64,000 nt of DNA from Acetobacterium paludosum. GTDB lineage: Bacteria > Bacillota > Clostridia > Eubacteriales > Eubacteriaceae. This document shows positions 20,637 through 30,910 of this stretch, one piece after another. A model generated the notes under the pieces. It was not told the origin of the DNA. It saw only the letters and a list, made by a program, of their open reading frames with translations, and did not search any database. Within the stretch, counting starts at the first letter, position 1. Each line of letters opens with the position of its first letter. Location of the stretch: positions 186,001 to 250,000 of the forward strand of contig NZ_RXYA01000001.1 of NCBI RefSeq assembly GCF_008086595.1. The letters run 5' to 3'. The position numbers and the translations under genes are program-made.

Positions 20637-20969
20637 ATGAAAAAAAAGCGTTTGATGAGAAATAAAGAAAGTGGAATTATCGCCGGTGTTTGTGCGGGAA
20701 TTGGTGACTATTGTCATGTTTCCCCATGGATATTCAGGATCCTGTTTATTCTGCCGGTGCTGCCGTTTATTTTTACCTTTATGGCTGGCATTTTCAGTAT
20801 TGTTATTTATGTTCTTCTTGCTATTCTGCTCCCGGATAAACAACGGATTGAAGAACAGAATGTGGTTGAAGTTGAGTACGAAATAATTGATGACAACGAC
20901 AACGATGAAGCTAATGTTGAGGATGCAGAGGATTTTAGTGATGAACCATCAGAAAAGGATCAACAGTAA
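20637..20969 (+). CDS. PspC-domain membrane protein
   Basis: 110 aa. The PspC fold is clear: LMRNKESGIIAGVCAGIGDYCHVSPWIFRILFILPVLPF, then a second hydrophobic segment and an acidic cytoplasmic tail (EEQNVVEVEYEIIDDNDNDE). PspC domains sense membrane stress in proteobacteria; the role in Firmicutes is less clear. The stop overlaps the tsaE start (TAATG), so the two are translationally coupled. Confidence 0.87.
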   Translation: MKKKRLMRNKESGIIAGVCAGIGDYCHVSPWIFRILFILPVLPFIFTFMAGIFSIVIYVLLAILLPDKQRIEEQNVVEVEYEIIDDNDNDEANVEDAEDFSDEPSEKDQQ

Positions 20970-21430
20970 TGCTAACCAAAACAATTAAAACAAAATCAAG
21001 CCAGGAAACCTATGATTTTGGGAAACATTTGGGGGAAGCACTCAGCTTCCCCCTGGTTATTTTTTTACGCGGTGAAATGGGCGCTGGAAAAACGGTTTTT
21101 GCCAAAGGCTTTGTTAAGGGAATGGGAATCGATGACGAAGTCACAAGTCCAACCTATACTATTGTAAATGAGTATGGAGATCCGCCCCGGGTTTTTCATT
21201 TCGATTTGTACCGTCTTCAAGATGGCGGAGAACTTTATGAAATGGGCTTTGAAGATTACCTCAATCAGGAGGGAACCCTTATTCTGGAGTGGCCGGATTT
21301 GCTGCTGGATGATTCGTTTGAACACAAGCTGGAGATTACCTTAAAATCCGATTTTCATTCTCCAGATGAAAGAGAAATTATTTTAGTGACAAGTGATGTT
21401 AAAATAGAACAACTTTTAAGTGACTGCTGA
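20969..21430 (+). CDS. tsaE: tRNA threonylcarbamoyladenosine biosynthesis ATPase TsaE
   Basis: P-loop ATPase that works with TsaB and TsaD to make t6A37 in ANN-decoding tRNAs. Motifs: LRGEMGAGKTVFAKGF (Walker A), SPTYTIVNEY, and FHFDLYRLQDGGELYEMGFEDYL (Walker B and family block). 153 aa. It is unusual in not being followed by tsaB; instead ispD follows, its ATG two bases after the tsaE stop. Confidence 0.94.
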   Translation: MLTKTIKTKSSQETYDFGKHLGEALSFPLVIFLRGEMGAGKTVFAKGFVKGMGIDDEVTSPTYTIVNEYGDPPRVFHFDLYRLQDGGELYEMGFEDYLNQEGTLILEWPDLLLDDSFEHKLEITLKSDFHSPDEREIILVTSDVKIEQLLSDC

Positions 21431-21431
21431 G

Positions 21432-22145
21432 ATGGCAAATAAGGAAAGACTTTTTACCAGCGTCATCATTCCGGCGGCAGGTCAGGGGCGCCGGATGAAC
21501 GCGACGATGAACAAGCCGTATTTGACAATCAATGGCAAACCAATTTTAGCCTACACCTTGGATGTTTTTGAGAAATGTCCGCTGATTGATGAAATTATCG
21601 TCGTTATTAATAAAGACGAGTTTGAAATTTGCCGGCAGGAGGTTTTGAAACCCTATCATTATACGAAAATCAAGCTGGTTGAAGGCGGAACAACCAGACA
21701 GAAATCGGTTTATAATGGGCTGCTGGCGGTCAATCCCCAAACCGATATTGTCATGACTCATGATGGCGCCAGACCGATGATAGAAGAGTCGGTTATTGTT
21801 AAGAGTATTCATGACACGATGAAATACAAGGCAACGGTGGTAGGGGTTCCAGCGAAGAACACCATCAAAGTGATTAACGCGGAAAGCTTTGTGGAATACA
21901 CCCCAAACAGAGATTATCTGGTGGAAATACAAACACCTCAGACTTTTGAATATACGCTGTTAAAAGAAGCTCATGAAAGAGCCATTGAATTAGGCATCGA
22001 AGGAACAGACGATGCTTTTCTGGTTGAACACCTTAATTGCCCGGTGAAAATTGTGATCGGGCATTACACAAATATCAAAATTACCACACCGGAAGACTTA
22101 ATCATTGCAGAAGCCATCTTCAAACGATTTCAAAAAGATGACTGA
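21432..22145 (+). CDS. ispD: 2-C-methyl-D-erythritol 4-phosphate cytidylyltransferase
   Basis: Third enzyme of the MEP isoprenoid pathway. Seen: SVIIPAAGQGRRMNATMNKPYLTINGKPILAYTLDVF (nucleotide-binding), EGGTTRQKSVYNGL, THDGARPMI, and the C-terminal GTDDAFLVEH block. The ATG at 21432 begins right after the tsaE stop; a GTG at 21420 is in frame but overlaps tsaE. 238 aa. ispF, its frequent neighbour, is not here. Confidence 0.93.
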   Translation: MANKERLFTSVIIPAAGQGRRMNATMNKPYLTINGKPILAYTLDVFEKCPLIDEIIVVINKDEFEICRQEVLKPYHYTKIKLVEGGTTRQKSVYNGLLAVNPQTDIVMTHDGARPMIEESVIVKSIHDTMKYKATVVGVPAKNTIKVINAESFVEYTPNRDYLVEIQTPQTFEYTLLKEAHERAIELGIEGTDDAFLVEHLNCPVKIVIGHYTNIKITTPEDLIIAEAIFKRFQKDD

Positions 22146-22181
22146 TCAGACCGGAAAAATTAAGAGTTTATTAAACAAATA

Positions 22182-22238
22182 AAAGAATGAGTCTAAAATA
22201 GTCATTATTTGACATAGTTTTGGCTTCATTCTTTATTT
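22182..22238 (+). terminator. hairpin after ispD
   Basis: AAAGAATGA (22182-22190) pairs with TCATTCTTT (22226-22234), with T-rich sequence following. The loop is long (35 nt), so the strength is uncertain. It separates the tsaE-ispD unit from the dehydrogenase operon. Confidence 0.5.
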
Positions 22239-22416
22239 ATTGGAAAAAAAAAGCTATAATGAACCTAGGTTAGTTACCTCAGAAAATTGACAAATCTAAG
22301 TTTTATGGCTGGCATTACACGTTAAGATTAGGTTTTGTATTTTACCCTGTCAACAATCACTAATAAATAAAAATGATTCACCATTTTGAACAGATTGTGA
22401 AAATATGGAGGAAACC

Positions 22417-23379
22417 ATGATTGAATTATCAGAAGAGATTCTATTAAGAATGTATTATAAAATGAACCAGGCCCGATTTTTTGAAGAAAAAGTTGAGGAT
22501 CTTTTTGAAAAAGGACTTATTTATGAAACAACCTACCTTTCAAAAGGGGAAGAAGCAACCGGTGTTGTTTCCTGTTTAGCGCTTGAAAAAGGAGATTTAG
22601 CATCTTTGACCCATCGCGGACATTCTCAGGCGATTGGTTTTGGCCTGGATGTTAACATGATGATGGCAGAGCTGCTGGGAAAAGCTACCGGTTATTGTAA
22701 GGGCAAGGGTGGCTCTCTGCATATTGCTGATGTGGAAAACGGAAACATTGGTGCCAATGGTATTGTTGGAGGGGGATTCACCTTATCGTGCGGTGCGGCA
22801 TTGACCCAGAAATATAAAAAAACGGGAAAAGTTGTTTTGTGTTTTGCTGGTGACGGTGCCACAAATGAAGGCAGTTTTCACGAAGCCCTGAATCTTGCAT
22901 CGGTTTGGAAACTGCCGATTGTCTTTTTGATTGAAAACAACCTTTACGGGATGTCGATGCCGGTCTCAAAACATATGAATATTGAGAATATTTCAGATCG
23001 AAGTGCAAGTTATAATATTCCCGGACTGACAATTGATGGAACTGATTTTCTGGAGATTTACGATGTCATGACAAAATCTTTGCGCTATGCTAGGGCTGGT
23101 CGAGGACCGGTGCTGGTTGAAGCAAAAACGTATCGTTACAATGGCCATTCGAGCAGTGATGCCCAGGTGTATCGAAACAAAGAAGAGGTTCAGAAATGGC
23201 AGAAAAAAGATCCGCTGCTCAGATTCGTAAATTATCTCCACGAAAATCGAGTCTTTACGGATAAGCAAATTCAAACCATCGAAGATGAAGCGAAAACCTC
23301 CATTGAACATGCGGTAGAATTTGCAATGGAAAGTCCAGAACCTGAAATTACAACAGTTTTAGAAGACATATATGCGTGA
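22417..23379 (+). CDS. acoA: 2-oxoacid/acetoin dehydrogenase E1 component, alpha subunit
   Basis: Thiamine-diphosphate-dependent E1 alpha chain. The TPP motif is clear: CFAGDGATNEGSFHEALNLASVWKLPIVFLIENN (GDG...NN). The start is ATG 22417 after GGAGGA; the ATG at 22405 overlaps that site. 320 aa matches AcoA/PdhA of small heterotetrameric E1s. The closest guess is the acetoin dehydrogenase type because of size and order, but pyruvate or branched-chain substrates are possible. The beta gene starts 10 bp after its stop. Confidence 0.88.
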   Translation: MIELSEEILLRMYYKMNQARFFEEKVEDLFEKGLIYETTYLSKGEEATGVVSCLALEKGDLASLTHRGHSQAIGFGLDVNMMMAELLGKATGYCKGKGGSLHIADVENGNIGANGIVGGGFTLSCGAALTQKYKKTGKVVLCFAGDGATNEGSFHEALNLASVWKLPIVFLIENNLYGMSMPVSKHMNIENISDRSASYNIPGLTIDGTDFLEIYDVMTKSLRYARAGRGPVLVEAKTYRYNGHSSSDAQVYRNKEEVQKWQKKDPLLRFVNYLHENRVFTDKQIQTIEDEAKTSIEHAVEFAMESPEPEITTVLEDIYA

Positions 23380-23389
23380 GGGGTTAGCA

Positions 23390-24391
23390 ATGGAAATAAA
23401 TGAAATGAAAAAAATGACTTATCGCGACGCGATCCGGTTGGGTATGACCGAAGAAATGCGTCGAGATGATGATGTCATCTTTTTAGGTGAGGATATTGGT
23501 CTTTATGGCGGGGCTTTTGGTTTATCCGAAGGTATGCTTGATGAGTTTGGAGAAGCGCGAGTTATGGATACCCCGATAACGGAAGCCGCAATTGTTGGTA
23601 CTGCCGTTGGGGCAGCAGCAACCGGATTAAGACCGGTTTGTGAAATGATGTTTATGGACTTCATCACCCTGGGCATGGATGCTTTGGTCAACCAGGGCGC
23701 TAAGATGCATTATATGTTTGGGGGACAAGCAGCGGTTCCCATGGTTTTGCGGTTACCGGCAGGTTCAGGAAGCGGGGCTGGGGCTCAGCACTCGCAGAGT
23801 CTGGAAGCCTGGTTGTGCCATGTCCCGGGATTAAAGGTGGTAACACCGTCCACACCGGCCCAGGCAAAAGGTTTGATCAAAGCGGCTATTCGGGATAATA
23901 ACCCCGTCTGTTTTATCGAGCATAAGATGCTTTATAAAATGGAGGGCTTGGTTCCGGTGGATGATGAGTTTACAATTGAGATCGGAAAAACGTTTGTTGA
24001 ACGGCCGGGCAAGGATGTGACGATTGTCACTTATGGGACACTACTTCACAAAGCCATTGAGGCTGCTGAGTTTTTGGCGGAAGAAGGGATTGAAGTTGAA
24101 ATCATAAATCCGGTCACCCTTTATCCCATGGATATGAAGCCGATTGTCGAATCGGTGATCAAAACAGGGCGTTTAATCGTGGCCCATGAAGCATCAAAAA
24201 CAGGTGGAGTTGGCGGAGAAATTGTGGCTAGAGTTGTTGAAAGTGAAGCTTTCGACTATCTTAATGCACCGATTATTCGACTCGGCGGATTAGACGTTCC
24301 GATTCCCTATAACAAAGAATTAGAGGCAGCCGTGGTACCACAAAGAAATGATTTTGTTCATGGGGTATATCGCCTGCTTAATCGGGAATAG
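23390..24391 (+). CDS. acoB: 2-oxoacid/acetoin dehydrogenase E1 component, beta subunit
   Basis: E1 beta chain, which completes the TPP site. Seen: MTYRDAIRLGMTEEMRRDDDVIFLGEDIGLYGGAFG, DTPITEAAIVGTAVGAAATGLRPVCEMMFMDFI, and QHSQSLEAWLCHVPGLKVVTPSTPAQAKGLIKAAI, all strongly conserved. The start is ATG 23390 after GAGGGG; the ATG at 23372 lies inside acoA. 333 aa. It is co-transcribed with the alpha subunit and the E2-like gene. Confidence 0.9.
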   Translation: MEINEMKKMTYRDAIRLGMTEEMRRDDDVIFLGEDIGLYGGAFGLSEGMLDEFGEARVMDTPITEAAIVGTAVGAAATGLRPVCEMMFMDFITLGMDALVNQGAKMHYMFGGQAAVPMVLRLPAGSGSGAGAQHSQSLEAWLCHVPGLKVVTPSTPAQAKGLIKAAIRDNNPVCFIEHKMLYKMEGLVPVDDEFTIEIGKTFVERPGKDVTIVTYGTLLHKAIEAAEFLAEEGIEVEIINPVTLYPMDMKPIVESVIKTGRLIVAHEASKTGGVGGEIVARVVESEAFDYLNAPIIRLGGLDVPIPYNKELEAAVVPQRNDFVHGVYRLLNRE

Positions 24392-24405
24392 GGAGTAAGA
24401 ATATT

Positions 24406-25731
24406 ATGGAAAAAGAAGTAATATCACCGATTGAAAAATCAAGTAGTTCAGAAATTATTGCCGAAAAATCAGCAAAAGAATTACTGCCAGATTCAAGTCA
24501 GGAGAAAGCCCAGGAAGAAATCCAGGATGAAATAGAGCTAAAACCGGAACCGGATCCGAGATTGGAAAAAGCAAGGGCGACGCCGGCTGCCCGACGAGTG
24601 GCAAGAGAACATCAGATCAATATTCAAACGATCCCGGGTTCGGGACCGAATGGGCGGATTCAAATCGAAGATGTCAAAAGGATGGTGGTTTTCTCTCCCG
24701 GCCATTCAGGCTACAGTTCCCCGGAAACGGCGGTCATCGGCACCGCATTGGAAGAAATCATCGGGAATCCTGAAAATGTATTTTCAGATCCGATAAAGGA
24801 AGAGATAAAAGAGGAAAAATCTGAAAAGAGGGAAACTAAAATCAAGAAACCAGTAGCTATGAAACCAGCAGCCAGGAATAATAAATCCGAAATGATGCCA
24901 AATCCGAAACTGGATTTTGTCCCATTCGTGGAAGGTGAGGTTGAACCTTTACGAGAAGAGATTATTGTAAAATCGGTGCCCCTGAGTTCTCTTGAAAAAA
25001 CGTCTTTCGAAAAAACTGCTCCTGAAAAAAATGAACAGCAATCGGAAAATAAAACGATCCTTACTGAAAAACGGAAGGATATCGCCGAGCGAATGGTTAG
25101 AAGCAATTTAGAAACGGCCGTTATTACGCTTACCACCGAAATAGATATGACGGAAGTCAAAGATCTCAGAAAGAAGATCTCAAAGAAAATTGAATCGCAG
25201 GCTCACTTTCGTTGTACCTATACCGATTTCCTGTTAATGGCAACGGCCCGGGCATTAATGAAACAGCCAATTATTAACAGCAGTTTTGAAAATGATGAGA
25301 TCATTCCTCATGCTTACGCGAATTTGGGATTTGCTGTTGATACGGATGACGAAATGATTATTCCGGTGATTAAAAATGCTCAGGATATGAGTTTTGTTGA
25401 AATGGTGAAGCGACGTGGCGAAACGTTAAAGTCAGTTAAGAATAAGTATTACACTCCGGAAAATCTGGAAGGCAGTACGTTCACGATTTCGAATCTTGGC
25501 ATGTATGGCATCCTGGAGTTCAGCGCCATTATCAATCAACCCAACGGCGCTATTCTCAGTGTCGGCGAGGTGGTTCAACGGGTGCGGGTGCATCAGGGCG
25601 AGGCCGTAATCCGATCGGTAATGAAAATCAGCCTGAATCTTGATCGCCGCGTAGCCGACGGGATGGCGGGTGCAAAATTTTTGCAGGATGTTAAAGCGGA
25701 TATGGAAAATCCATCACTGTTACTGTTTTAG
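24406..25731 (+). CDS. acoC: degenerate E2-like dihydrolipoamide acyltransferase (no lipoyl domain, no catalytic His)
   Basis: Sits where E2 of a 2-oxoacid dehydrogenase complex is expected, but is unusual. Residues 1-50 are an acidic Ser/Glu/Lys stretch rather than a lipoyl domain (no DKA-type lysine loop). A peripheral subunit-binding domain follows at about 56-93 (ARATPAARRVAREHQINIQ...GPNGRIQIEDV), then a charged linker to about 215, then the acyltransferase fold (about 216-441) with STFTISNLGMYGI. The active-site motif DHRxxDG reads DRRVADG, with Arg414 at the catalytic histidine. So it may be a scaffold for E1 and E3 rather than an enzyme. No E3 or lipoate ligase gene is nearby. Confidence 0.8.
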   Translation: MEKEVISPIEKSSSSEIIAEKSAKELLPDSSQEKAQEEIQDEIELKPEPDPRLEKARATPAARRVAREHQINIQTIPGSGPNGRIQIEDVKRMVVFSPGHSGYSSPETAVIGTALEEIIGNPENVFSDPIKEEIKEEKSEKRETKIKKPVAMKPAARNNKSEMMPNPKLDFVPFVEGEVEPLREEIIVKSVPLSSLEKTSFEKTAPEKNEQQSENKTILTEKRKDIAERMVRSNLETAVITLTTEIDMTEVKDLRKKISKKIESQAHFRCTYTDFLLMATARALMKQPIINSSFENDEIIPHAYANLGFAVDTDDEMIIPVIKNAQDMSFVEMVKRRGETLKSVKNKYYTPENLEGSTFTISNLGMYGILEFSAIINQPNGAILSVGEVVQRVRVHQGEAVIRSVMKISLNLDRRVADGMAGAKFLQDVKADMENPSLLLF

Positions 25732-25838
25732 AATGAAGAATTCAGAAAAGATAACGTTACCAGAAAAATAATCATTGTCACATTTAAGCCAGTTGTGTTA
25801 GACTAAAAACATAATATAAGATTACTGAAAGATACGCG

Positions 25839-25876
25839 AAGCAGATGAAAAGCATGGCCAATTGTCTGCTTTTTTT
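25839..25876 (+). terminator. terminator-like hairpin upstream of guaB
   Basis: AAGCAGA (25839-25845) pairs with TCTGCTT (25865-25871), running into a T7 tract. A weak promoter (TTGTGT at 25793, TATAAG at 25815) lies upstream, so this could be a guaB leader attenuator rather than the acoC terminator. No purine-riboswitch consensus was recognised. Confidence 0.6.
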
Positions 25877-25902
25877 GCATCTAAACGAAAGTTTGAATTT
25901 GA

Positions 25903-27375
<1,473 letters not shown>

Positions 27376-27384
27376 GGAGTATTT

Positions 27385-28932
27385 ATGAAAAAAAAGCAAG
27401 TGCACAGTGAAGTTATTCTCATTGTAGATTTTGGAGCACAGTACAATCAGCTTATTGCCAGACGAGTTCGAGAAGCCAGAGTTTACTCTGAAGTGGTTCC
27501 TTACGATATAACCCCGGAAGCAATTCTGGCAAAAAATCCCAAGGGCATTATTTTCACAGGTGGACCGTCGAGTGTCCACGAACCGGGTGCACCTGAATGT
27601 GATCCCAGAATTTATGAACTCGGCATTCCGATTCTAGGAATTTGCTACGGAGCTCAGTTAATGGTTGAACAACTAAAAGGGCATACTGAAGGCGCAGATA
27701 TAAGAGAATATGGAAAGAAAGCACTCACCATAAACGAAACCAGCCTTCTTTTTAAAGATATTCCCAATCAGTCAACCTGTTGGATGAGTCATACCAATTA
27801 TATCAAAGAAATTCCAGCAGGATTTACCATTACGGCGACCACCGAAACGTGTCCTACCGGAGCCTTGGAATGTCAGAAACGAAAGCTCTATGCCGTTCAG
27901 TTTCATCCGGAAGTTGAACATACCCAATACGGAAAAGAAGTTTTAAACAATTTTGTTTATGATATTTGCGGATGTCAGGGACTCTGGACTATGGAAAACT
28001 TTGCCCAGGAACAGATCGAAGCGATAAAAGAACAGGTGGGAGATCGACGGGTTCTCTGTGCACTCAGCGGCGGCGTTGATTCATCGGTTGCGGCCACCCT
28101 GGTATACAAAGCCATTGGTGATAAGCTCACCTGTATTTTTGTTGATCATGGCTTGCTAAGAAAAGATGAAGGGGATCAGGTCGAAACGATTTTCAAAAAT
28201 CGTTTCAATATGAACTTTATCCGCGTGAATTGCGAAGATCGATTCCTTGAGAAATTGGCAGGCGTCAGCGATCCGGAGAAAAAAAGAAAAATCATTGGAG
28301 AAGAATTTATCCGGGTGTTCGAGGAAGAATCAAGTAAGCTTAATGATATTGATTTTCTGCTCCAGGGAACCATTTATCCGGATGTTATTGAAAGCGGCAC
28401 TAAAAATGCCGCTGTGATCAAGAGTCATCACAACGTCGGCGGACTGCCAGACGATGTGGATTTTGAACTCATCGAACCGCTGAGAAATCTATTCAAAGAC
28501 GAGGTCCGAGCCGTTGGTGAAGAACTGGGCCTGGATCATGATTTGGTCTGGCGTCAGCCTTTTCCGGGACCGGGACTGGCCATTCGGATCATTGGCGATG
28601 TGACCAAAGAAAAGCTGAATATTTTAAAAGAAGCCGATTATGTCTTCCGGGATGAAATTGCCAAAGCCGATTTGAACGAAAAAATCTGGCAATACTTTGC
28701 CGTACTCCCGGGAAACCGAAGCGTTGGTGTTATGGGCGATGAACGGACCTACGATTATACCATTGGATTAAGAGCGGTTACCTCAGTTGATGGAATGACC
28801 TCAGACTGGGCCAGAATCCCTTTTGACGTGCTGGAAAGCATCTCGAACCGGATTGTTAACGAGGTTAAACATGTGAATCGTATTGTTTATGATATTACGA
28901 GCAAGCCACCGAGTACGATCGAGTGGGAATAA
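27385..28932 (+). CDS. guaA: GMP synthase (glutamine-hydrolysing)
   Basis: Amidates XMP to GMP. Seen: an N-terminal class I glutamine amidotransferase with the nucleophile motif GICYGAQLM and the His/Glu pair QFHPEVEHT, then the ATP-pyrophosphatase domain with [15 protein letters not shown], and the C-terminal dimerisation domain ending KPPSTIEWE as in nearly all GuaA. 515 aa, full length. It is the last gene of guaBA and is followed by a strong terminator. Confidence 0.97.
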   Translation: MKKKQVHSEVILIVDFGAQYNQLIARRVREARVYSEVVPYDITPEAILAKNPKGIIFTGGPSSVHEPGAPECDPRIYELGIPILGICYGAQLMVEQLKGHTEGADIREYGKKALTINETSLLFKDIPNQSTCWMSHTNYIKEIPAGFTITATTETCPTGALECQKRKLYAVQFHPEVEHTQYGKEVLNNFVYDICGCQGLWTMENFAQEQIEAIKEQVGDRRVLCALSGGVDSSVAATLVYKAIGDKLTCIFVDHGLLRKDEGDQVETIFKNRFNMNFIRVNCEDRFLEKLAGVSDPEKKRKIIGEEFIRVFEEESSKLNDIDFLLQGTIYPDVIESGTKNAAVIKSHHNVGGLPDDVDFELIEPLRNLFKDEVRAVGEELGLDHDLVWRQPFPGPGLAIRIIGDVTKEKLNILKEADYVFRDEIAKADLNEKIWQYFAVLPGNRSVGVMGDERTYDYTIGLRAVTSVDGMTSDWARIPFDVLESISNRIVNEVKHVNRIVYDITSKPPSTIEWE

Positions 28933-28946
28933 AGGAAATACAACAA

Positions 28947-28995
28947 AACACTTTTCTAACTAGATTGCAATGGTTAGAAAAGTGTTTATTTTTTG
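28947..28995 (+). terminator. intrinsic terminator of guaBA
   Basis: Perfect 14-bp stem AACACTTTTCTAAC (28947-28960) with its complement at 28973-28986, then a T-rich run. Confidence 0.9.
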
Positions 28996-29122
28996 CCAAT
29001 TGAGTTTAGTTTAGGTGCAAACATTTATTTGATTATTATGGAAGCAGCTGTTATTCAAGTCAGTCACACCATTCAAACTAAATTACAACATAATGAATAT
29101 TCTAATGGAAGAAACTGAACAA

Positions 29123-29434
29123 TCAATATTTGACGTTTGCAATCATAAAGGAAATTAGAGCACAAAGACTTATAAAAACCATAAGGAAAAGAAGGCTTTT
29201 AGTTTTAGATTGAGAGTTGAAAATAACTCTGTTTTTGATTTGATAAACAGTAGAGATAATACTTCCGATAATTACGATAAGCATCAAATCCCAATTTGAA
29301 TCTAAAAATGGAATATTTAGATTTAATCCTCGAATGAAAACATCAATTAGTACTGCAAACAACATAAAACGTCCTGTATATGCGTCACCTTGATATACTA
29401 CAGCTTTGGTTCTTTCATCAACAACACCATACAT
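29123..29434 (-). CDS. small two- or three-TM membrane protein paired with XRE regulator
   Basis: Unrecognised protein with hydrophobic segments around RFMLFAVLIDVFIRGLNL, WDLMLIVIIGSIISTVY and SLLFLMVFISLCALISFMIA. It begins YGVVDERTKAVVYQGDAYTG, which is typical of small membrane proteins co-encoded with XRE regulators in Firmicutes. The start is taken as ATG 29434, about 20 bp after the regulator's stop and behind AAGGA; the frame could extend back to 29503, overlapping the regulator. Function is unknown; membrane signal transfer to the regulator is a guess. Confidence 0.65.
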   Translation of the reverse strand: MYGVVDERTKAVVYQGDAYTGRFMLFAVLIDVFIRGLNLNIPFLDSNWDLMLIVIIGSIISTVYQIKNRVIFNSQSKTKSLLFLMVFISLCALISFMIANVKY

Positions 29435-29453
29435 AGGGATATCTTTTCCTTGT

Positions 29454-29687
29454 TTATTGTTTTTTATTATTATCATCTTCCTTAAGATAGAATAAGTCCT
29501 CAACTTTTTTCTGTAAGCATTTTGAAAGAATTAAAGAAAGTTTAGTTGTTGGACAGTATTGACCAGTTTCAATGGAACCTATTGTTGGTCTAGATACACC
29601 AGCCAATTTTGCAAGTTGTTCTTGTGAGATATTAATTTCAGCACGTGAAACTTTTAATCGATTTTTTAACTTTATATTATCATTCAA
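29454..29687 (-). CDS. small XRE-family transcriptional regulator
   Basis: 77 aa, almost entirely a helix-turn-helix: LKNRLKVSRAEINISQEQLAKLAGVSRPTIGSIETGQYCP, then KLSLILSKCLQKKVEDLFYL. This is the YgzD-like form of clostridial small regulators, usually paired with a membrane protein, as here. It has its own promoter and an operator-like palindrome upstream, suggesting autoregulation. Confidence 0.9.
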   Translation of the reverse strand: MNDNIKLKNRLKVSRAEINISQEQLAKLAGVSRPTIGSIETGQYCPTTKLSLILSKCLQKKVEDLFYLKEDDNNKKQ

Positions 29688-29710
29688 GAAAATACCTCTT
29701 CATTAATTTG

Positions 29711-29762
29711 AGCATAGCATAGAAGAAATTGGACGTCAAGTGTGCTTTGCATTATGCAAAGC
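29711..29762 (-). promoter_or_regulatory. promoter and operator of XRE/membrane-protein pair
   Basis: On the minus strand TTGACG (29734-29739) and TATGCT (29711-29716) are 17 bp apart. Just upstream of the -35 box is the near-perfect 19-bp palindrome GCTTTGCATTATGCAAAGC (29744-29762), a likely binding site for the regulator. Confidence 0.7.
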
Positions 29763-30086
29763 GAAGTTGCCATTTGCAGCTTGTCCATTGAATTAATTGT
29801 TGGAGAACTTTTATTGTGATTATTTACATAACACTGGTAAAAAACAACAACGTAGGTGGTAAGAATATTGAATTGGTTCTGGAAAAACGTGCTTTGAAAT
29901 ATCGGAAAGCGCGCAACTATTTAAATGGGATATTCACATAGCAGTGAGGGGCATTGTTATTCGGCTTTTCTGCAAGAATCCTTTAAAACAAACCCGGAAT
30001 ATCTAACAATTGAAAACAACGTTGCCAAATATAACACAATTCGCTAGGGATATGATATCATTTAGTGATTGAAAGGAAGTGATAAA
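29763..30086. other. gene-poor interval with possible decayed coding
   Basis: No convincing gene. Short open stretches on the plus strand near 29816-29940 and 29957-30048 have codon patterns that could be remnants of a gene, but each is interrupted by stops and I recognise no protein family. Confidence 0.3.
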
Positions 30087-30236
30087 ATGAAAATCAGTAA
30101 AGAAGATAAAATTAGAATAATAATTGAAGACTTAGAAGAAATCATAACGATTCCCACAAATAAAGAGGATCAGGTGAAGGATGTCCTTCGGAAATCTTTG
30201 AGAACCATCGAAGACAAAGAAAACAAAGAGATTTAA
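30087..30236 (+). CDS. small hypothetical protein (49 aa)
   Basis: ATG 30087 follows AAGGAAGTG by a good distance. The product, beginning KISKEDKIRIIIEDLEEI, is charged and likely one or two helices, with many Lys, Glu and Ile. The ribosome site and codon use suggest a real gene. It is followed by a half-copy of the intergenic hairpin repeat. Function unknown. Confidence 0.55.
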   Translation: MKISKEDKIRIIIEDLEEIITIPTNKEDQVKDVLRKSLRTIEDKENKEI

Positions 30237-30250
30237 AAAACCTGATTTTT

Positions 30251-30281
30251 GAACAATCATAGCTACTTATTTATTTGAGAG
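30251..30281 (+). repeat. intergenic hairpin repeat, partial copy (D)
   Basis: GAACAATCATAGCTACTTAT and the following TTATTTGAG match the right half of the repeat at 43753-43806. The left half is missing. Confidence 0.5.
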
Positions 30282-30544
30282 AAGGGAAAATTACGATAGA
30301 CCGAGACCGTTTCAAAATTCGTGTCAACCTCCAAACTGATGTAGCGTAAAATCAGTTTGGAGGTTATTTTATGAAGAAGAGCTGAAAGTCCTGAGTAGCA
30401 ACGAAAAAGGGCTTAAAATATATTTAGTAAATATGTTCTAGTTAATTTAAATTTTGAAATACGCTGTAATTCTTTATTTATAAGGAGTGACAGTTTCTTG
30501 TAATAATTTTATAGAAATATAGGTTACACGGAATAGATTTGCTA
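30282..30544 (+). terminator. gene-free interval with strong hairpin at 30326-30365
   Basis: A perfect 15-bp stem (AACCTCCAAACTGAT at 30326-30340 with 30351-30365) is followed by ATTTTAT, a probable intrinsic terminator although no gene ends close upstream apart from the 49-aa ORF. No ORF above 30 codons with a ribosome site was seen in the rest of the interval. Confidence 0.6.
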
Positions 30545-30597
30545 GGTTATGATTCAAGTCTCGTATTGAGACAATCATAACCATTTTTTATTTTTTG
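30545..30597 (+). repeat. intergenic hairpin repeat, copy A
   Basis: GGTTATGATT (30545-30554) pairs with AATCATAACC (30573-30582); inside it GTCTC pairs with GAGAC. A T-rich tract TTTTTTATTTTTTGG follows. Shares stem, tail and about 50 bp of downstream sequence with copy B at 41078. Confidence 0.75.
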
Positions 30598-30910
30598 GAA
30601 GATGATATGAAAAACGGCTGGAAAGCAAACGGCAAAAAAATTAATTAAAATAGAATGGTACTTAAAGAAGAACGTTCTCAAAAAAACAGTTTGCCAAAAC
30701 TCGATTTAAATGATTAAATATTACTCAAATGTGAGTATCAAAATATAATTTTGATTCAACCAGATTCTTCGTTGAGGAATAATATTTAACCGAGTATTTA
30801 ACGAATTCGAATAACACTCGATTTTATCAGCAATGTTTATAACAATGTTGTTTTCTCTTATTGCGAGAAAATGATTTAAGTGATTCTTCAAAGAAGGAGA
30901 GGTTAAAGAA

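Noticed and set aside
29763-30086. CRISPR, integrase remnant or phage attachment site in the gene-poor stretch
   Set aside because: No direct repeats with regular spacing, no tRNA, and no recognisable integrase or phage protein.
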